Shown: one piece after another, positions 6,402-7,797 of the stretch
Layout of the letters: the number at the start of each line of letters is the position of its first letter
Numbering within the stretch: position 1 is the first letter of the stretch
From: Pseudopelobacter sp964601865
Lineage (GTDB): Bacteria; Desulfobacterota; Desulfuromonadia; Geobacterales; Pseudopelobacteraceae
Reading direction: 5' to 3'
Length of the DNA stretch: 7,797 nucleotides
NCBI GenBank assembly: GCA_964601865.1
Contig: CAZRPI010000151.1
Span: forward strand, 1-7,797
The notes under the pieces: generated by a model
What the model saw: the letters and a program-made list of their open reading frames with translations, nothing else
What the model was told of the DNA's origin: nothing
Databases searched by the model: none
Made by a program: the position numbers and the translations under genes

Positions 6402-7363
6402 TTTTCCCGTTTTCTGGGGGTGCGAAAATCGCCCCACAGGTCGAATATTCCTACAGCAGCGATCAGTATCGCGGTATAGGGTTGAACTATCAGCAGCAGA
6501 TACAGAGCCAATCGCAGTGCCCCCGAAAAGGCGAGCCTTGAGAGAATGGCCGATACGACCGCCATGCCCTGGATAAAATAAAGCACCCCCAGCACCACGA
6601 GGACATTGAGGGCCGAGTTAACGATCGGCTGAACATCCAGCAGCATGGCGAACCCCGCGGCGATCAGAAGCCAAACCATGAGGTCGGGGTTCCTGAAATC
6701 CCTGAACTCGCCAATCTTCGGACTGAGTCCGGGTTGAGGCGAGAAACGCCTGACAAGGGCCAGATTGCAGCCGGCCATGACTATCAGCAGTACTGTCGCC
6801 AGAGCCGGATAGATTCTGACGAGCAGGTTTGCCGCCGCGGTCATGGACTGCTTGATCGCAGCAAGCTCATCACCCCTGGCCCCGGCCTTCTCATAAATGG
6901 CAAGAGCCTGGTTCATGCTGCCATTAATCTCGGCAACAGCCTGAGCGTGAAGCTGCTGCAGACTCTGGCCGCTGACGTAAACAACCGCCATCAGGGCAAC
7001 AAGATAAACTGCCAGATTAACAGCGGCTGTCCAGGCAATGCTCCGCGAGGCGCCGAAATCACGCAGGAGCAGTTCCGGCAACAGCAGGGCAATCACCCCG
7101 CACTGCACCAGATACAACCCACCGGTCTGAAAATCGACACCCACGGCCAGCAGGGCGGCAGCCGCCGATGTAATAACGACTGCCGTTCCGAGACCATAGC
7201 GGAGTCTGGAAAAAACTGCCGGAAATGGAGCCAGCAGGCCCAGTAGCAGGCCTGCCGGCGGGATCAGGACATAGGTGGAGAACAGAAAGGACGACAGCAG
7301 TGCTCCAAAACCGGCGATAACCAGCCGGGCCATGGCGCCACCAATCCGTGTCTTGTCATTCAT
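6395..7363 (-). CDS. DUF2232 (YybS-like) polytopic membrane protein
   Basis: This is a 322-residue integral membrane protein of unknown function. About nine hydrophobic segments are visible, near residues 14-34, 36-52, 59-77, 84-101, 109-132, 183-203, 229-246, 250-270 and 287-307. A soluble, partly helical stretch at about 135-177 lies between segments five and six. The C-terminus carries FDLWGDFR, an aromatic/Asp/Arg motif I associate with DUF2232 proteins. The position between rpsR and rplI also matches that family in Geobacter-type genomes. I chose the ATG at 7363. A TTG at 7372 in the same frame would add three residues, and an ATG at 7333 (MARLVIAG) is also possible. None of these has a good Shine-Dalgarno sequence, so translation may be coupled to rpsR. 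The family assignment is from memory of the family and its context. Confidence 0.88.
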   Translation of the reverse strand: MNDKTRIGGAMARLVIAGFGALLSSFLFSTYVLIPPAGLLLGLLAPFPAVFSRLRYGLGTAVVITSAAAALLAVGVDFQTGGLYLVQCGVIALLLPELLLRDFGASRSIAWTAAVNLAVYLVALMAVVYVSGQSLQQLHAQAVAEINGSMNQALAIYEKAGARGDELAAIKQSMTAAANLLVRIYPALATVLLIVMAGCNLALVRRFSPQPGLSPKIGEFRDFRNPDLMVWLLIAAGFAMLLDVQPIVNSALNVLVVLGVLYFIQGMAVVSAILSRLAFSGALRLALYLLLIVQPYTAILIAAVGIFDLWGDFRTPRKRENL

Positions 7364-7376
7364 GAAACACAAACAA

Positions 7377-7670
7377 TCACGGAAGTACGTGGTTCGATGC
7401 TATGGGAAGCAGCGCCAGGTTTCTGGCGCGTTTGATCGCCTCGGTAATCTCCCTCTGGTGTGCGGAGCAGTTCCCGGAGATACGGCGCGGCACGATCTTG
7501 CCCCGCTCGGTGATAAAGTATCTCAGGGTGCGCGGCTCCTTGTAATCAATCGTCAGGTTTTTTTCGGCGCAGAAACGGCATACTTTCCTGCGCTGAAATG
7601 GACGCTTCCTGCGTGAACCGCCGGAACCCCCAGAGGGTCTCTGTTGTGAAGTGGGTCTTTCATTGGCCAT
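7377..7670 (-). CDS. rpsR: 30S ribosomal protein S18
   Basis: S18 is a small-subunit protein that pairs with S6 on the platform of the 30S ribosome. The 97-residue product has a basic, Gly/Ser/Arg-rich N-terminal extension (residues 1-29) followed by the S18 core. The core includes KVCRFCAEKN, DYKEP, LRYFITERGKI and PRRISGNCSAHQRE, and then the conserved basic helix ending AIKRARNLALLP. Cys31, Cys34, Cys68 and His71 make a plausible zinc site of the cysteine-containing (C+) form of S18; E. coli S18 lacks the full set. The ATG at 7670 is preceded by GGAGG at 7679-7683, 8 nt upstream. It is co-transcribed with rpsF, and the next gene begins about 13 nt after its stop. The identity is secure. 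Confidence 0.98.
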   Translation of the reverse strand: MANERPTSQQRPSGGSGGSRRKRPFQRRKVCRFCAEKNLTIDYKEPRTLRYFITERGKIVPRRISGNCSAHQREITEAIKRARNLALLPIASNHVLP

Positions 7671-7688
7671 GGTACTATCCTCCGGAAA

Positions 7689-7797
7689 TTATTCGCTCTT
7701 TTCAGTAGCGCCCTCAGTCACGCTGGCGCTCTCAACCACCCGACTGCCTTCTGCCGCCTCGGACTCAGCCGCAGGAGCCTTCTTTTCCACAACCGGT
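7689..7797 (-). CDS. rpsF: 30S ribosomal protein S6, C-terminal tail (partial)
   Basis: Only the last 35 codons are in the window; the gene continues beyond the right edge. S6 binds the central domain of 16S rRNA together with S18. The visible residues begin PVVEKKAPAAESEAAEG and end in EKSE before TAA. They form a low-complexity tail rich in Ala, Glu and Ser, with no part of the globular S6 fold. The call rests on position, directly upstream of rpsR, and on the known habit of S6 proteins to carry acidic, disordered C-terminal extensions. The frame is open to the edge, and the stop lies 18 nt before the rpsR start. There is no ssb or priB gene between them, unlike in many other bacteria. A different protein with such a tail cannot be excluded from these residues alone. 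Confidence 0.88.
   Translation of the reverse strand, partial: PVVEKKAPAAESEAAEGSRVVESASVTEGATEKSE

Noticed and set aside
5897..6541. 214-codon plus-strand ORF opposite rplI
   Set aside because: It covers the unmistakable L9 gene on the minus strand and runs past its start into the next gene.
1..7797. CRISPR array, tRNA, rRNA, insertion sequence or prophage genes
   Set aside because: I saw no regularly spaced repeats, no cloverleaf sequences, no transposase or phage proteins, and no terminal inverted repeats.

Overview
The window looks like chromosomal DNA from a Desulfuromonadales/Geobacter-type bacterium (the former Deltaproteobacteria). This placement rests on the ribosomal cluster rpsF-rpsR-DUF2232 membrane protein-rplI, on the style of the proteins, and on moderately GC-rich third codon positions. 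It is inferred, not proven. Every confident gene lies on the minus strand, so transcription runs from high to low coordinates.

From the right-hand end, the window opens inside rpsF (S6, C-terminal tail only). It is followed by rpsR (S18), a polytopic DUF2232 membrane protein and rplI (L9), with gaps of 18, about 13 and 24 nt. This is a tightly packed ribosomal operon. A hairpin 40 nt after rplI probably ends it. The replicative helicase gene dnaB, which often follows rplI, is not there.

A second transcription unit starts at a good sigma70-like promoter at 5724-5752. It carries a CNNM/CBS/CorC-HlyC membrane protein, followed after 7 nt by a 1071-residue AsmA/YhdP-like protein. Both are envelope proteins. 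The AsmA-like protein fits a role in moving phospholipid between the membranes or controlling outer-membrane assembly.

The 512-nt stretch from 653 to 1164 has no intact convincing gene. Its minus strand carries a broken reading frame that looks like a MazE/AbrB-type antitoxin without a toxin partner. The plus strand has an unconvincing 74-codon ORF over the same bases. An inverted repeat and a small palindrome sit before the next gene. The last gene, at 50-652, is a small HD-domain phosphohydrolase with a TTG start and a strong ribosome binding site. A perfect 18-bp palindrome lies just beyond its stop.

Most of the window is ordinary housekeeping and envelope DNA. I do not see a new multi-gene system. 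The accessory-looking part is the decayed 653-1164 interval.
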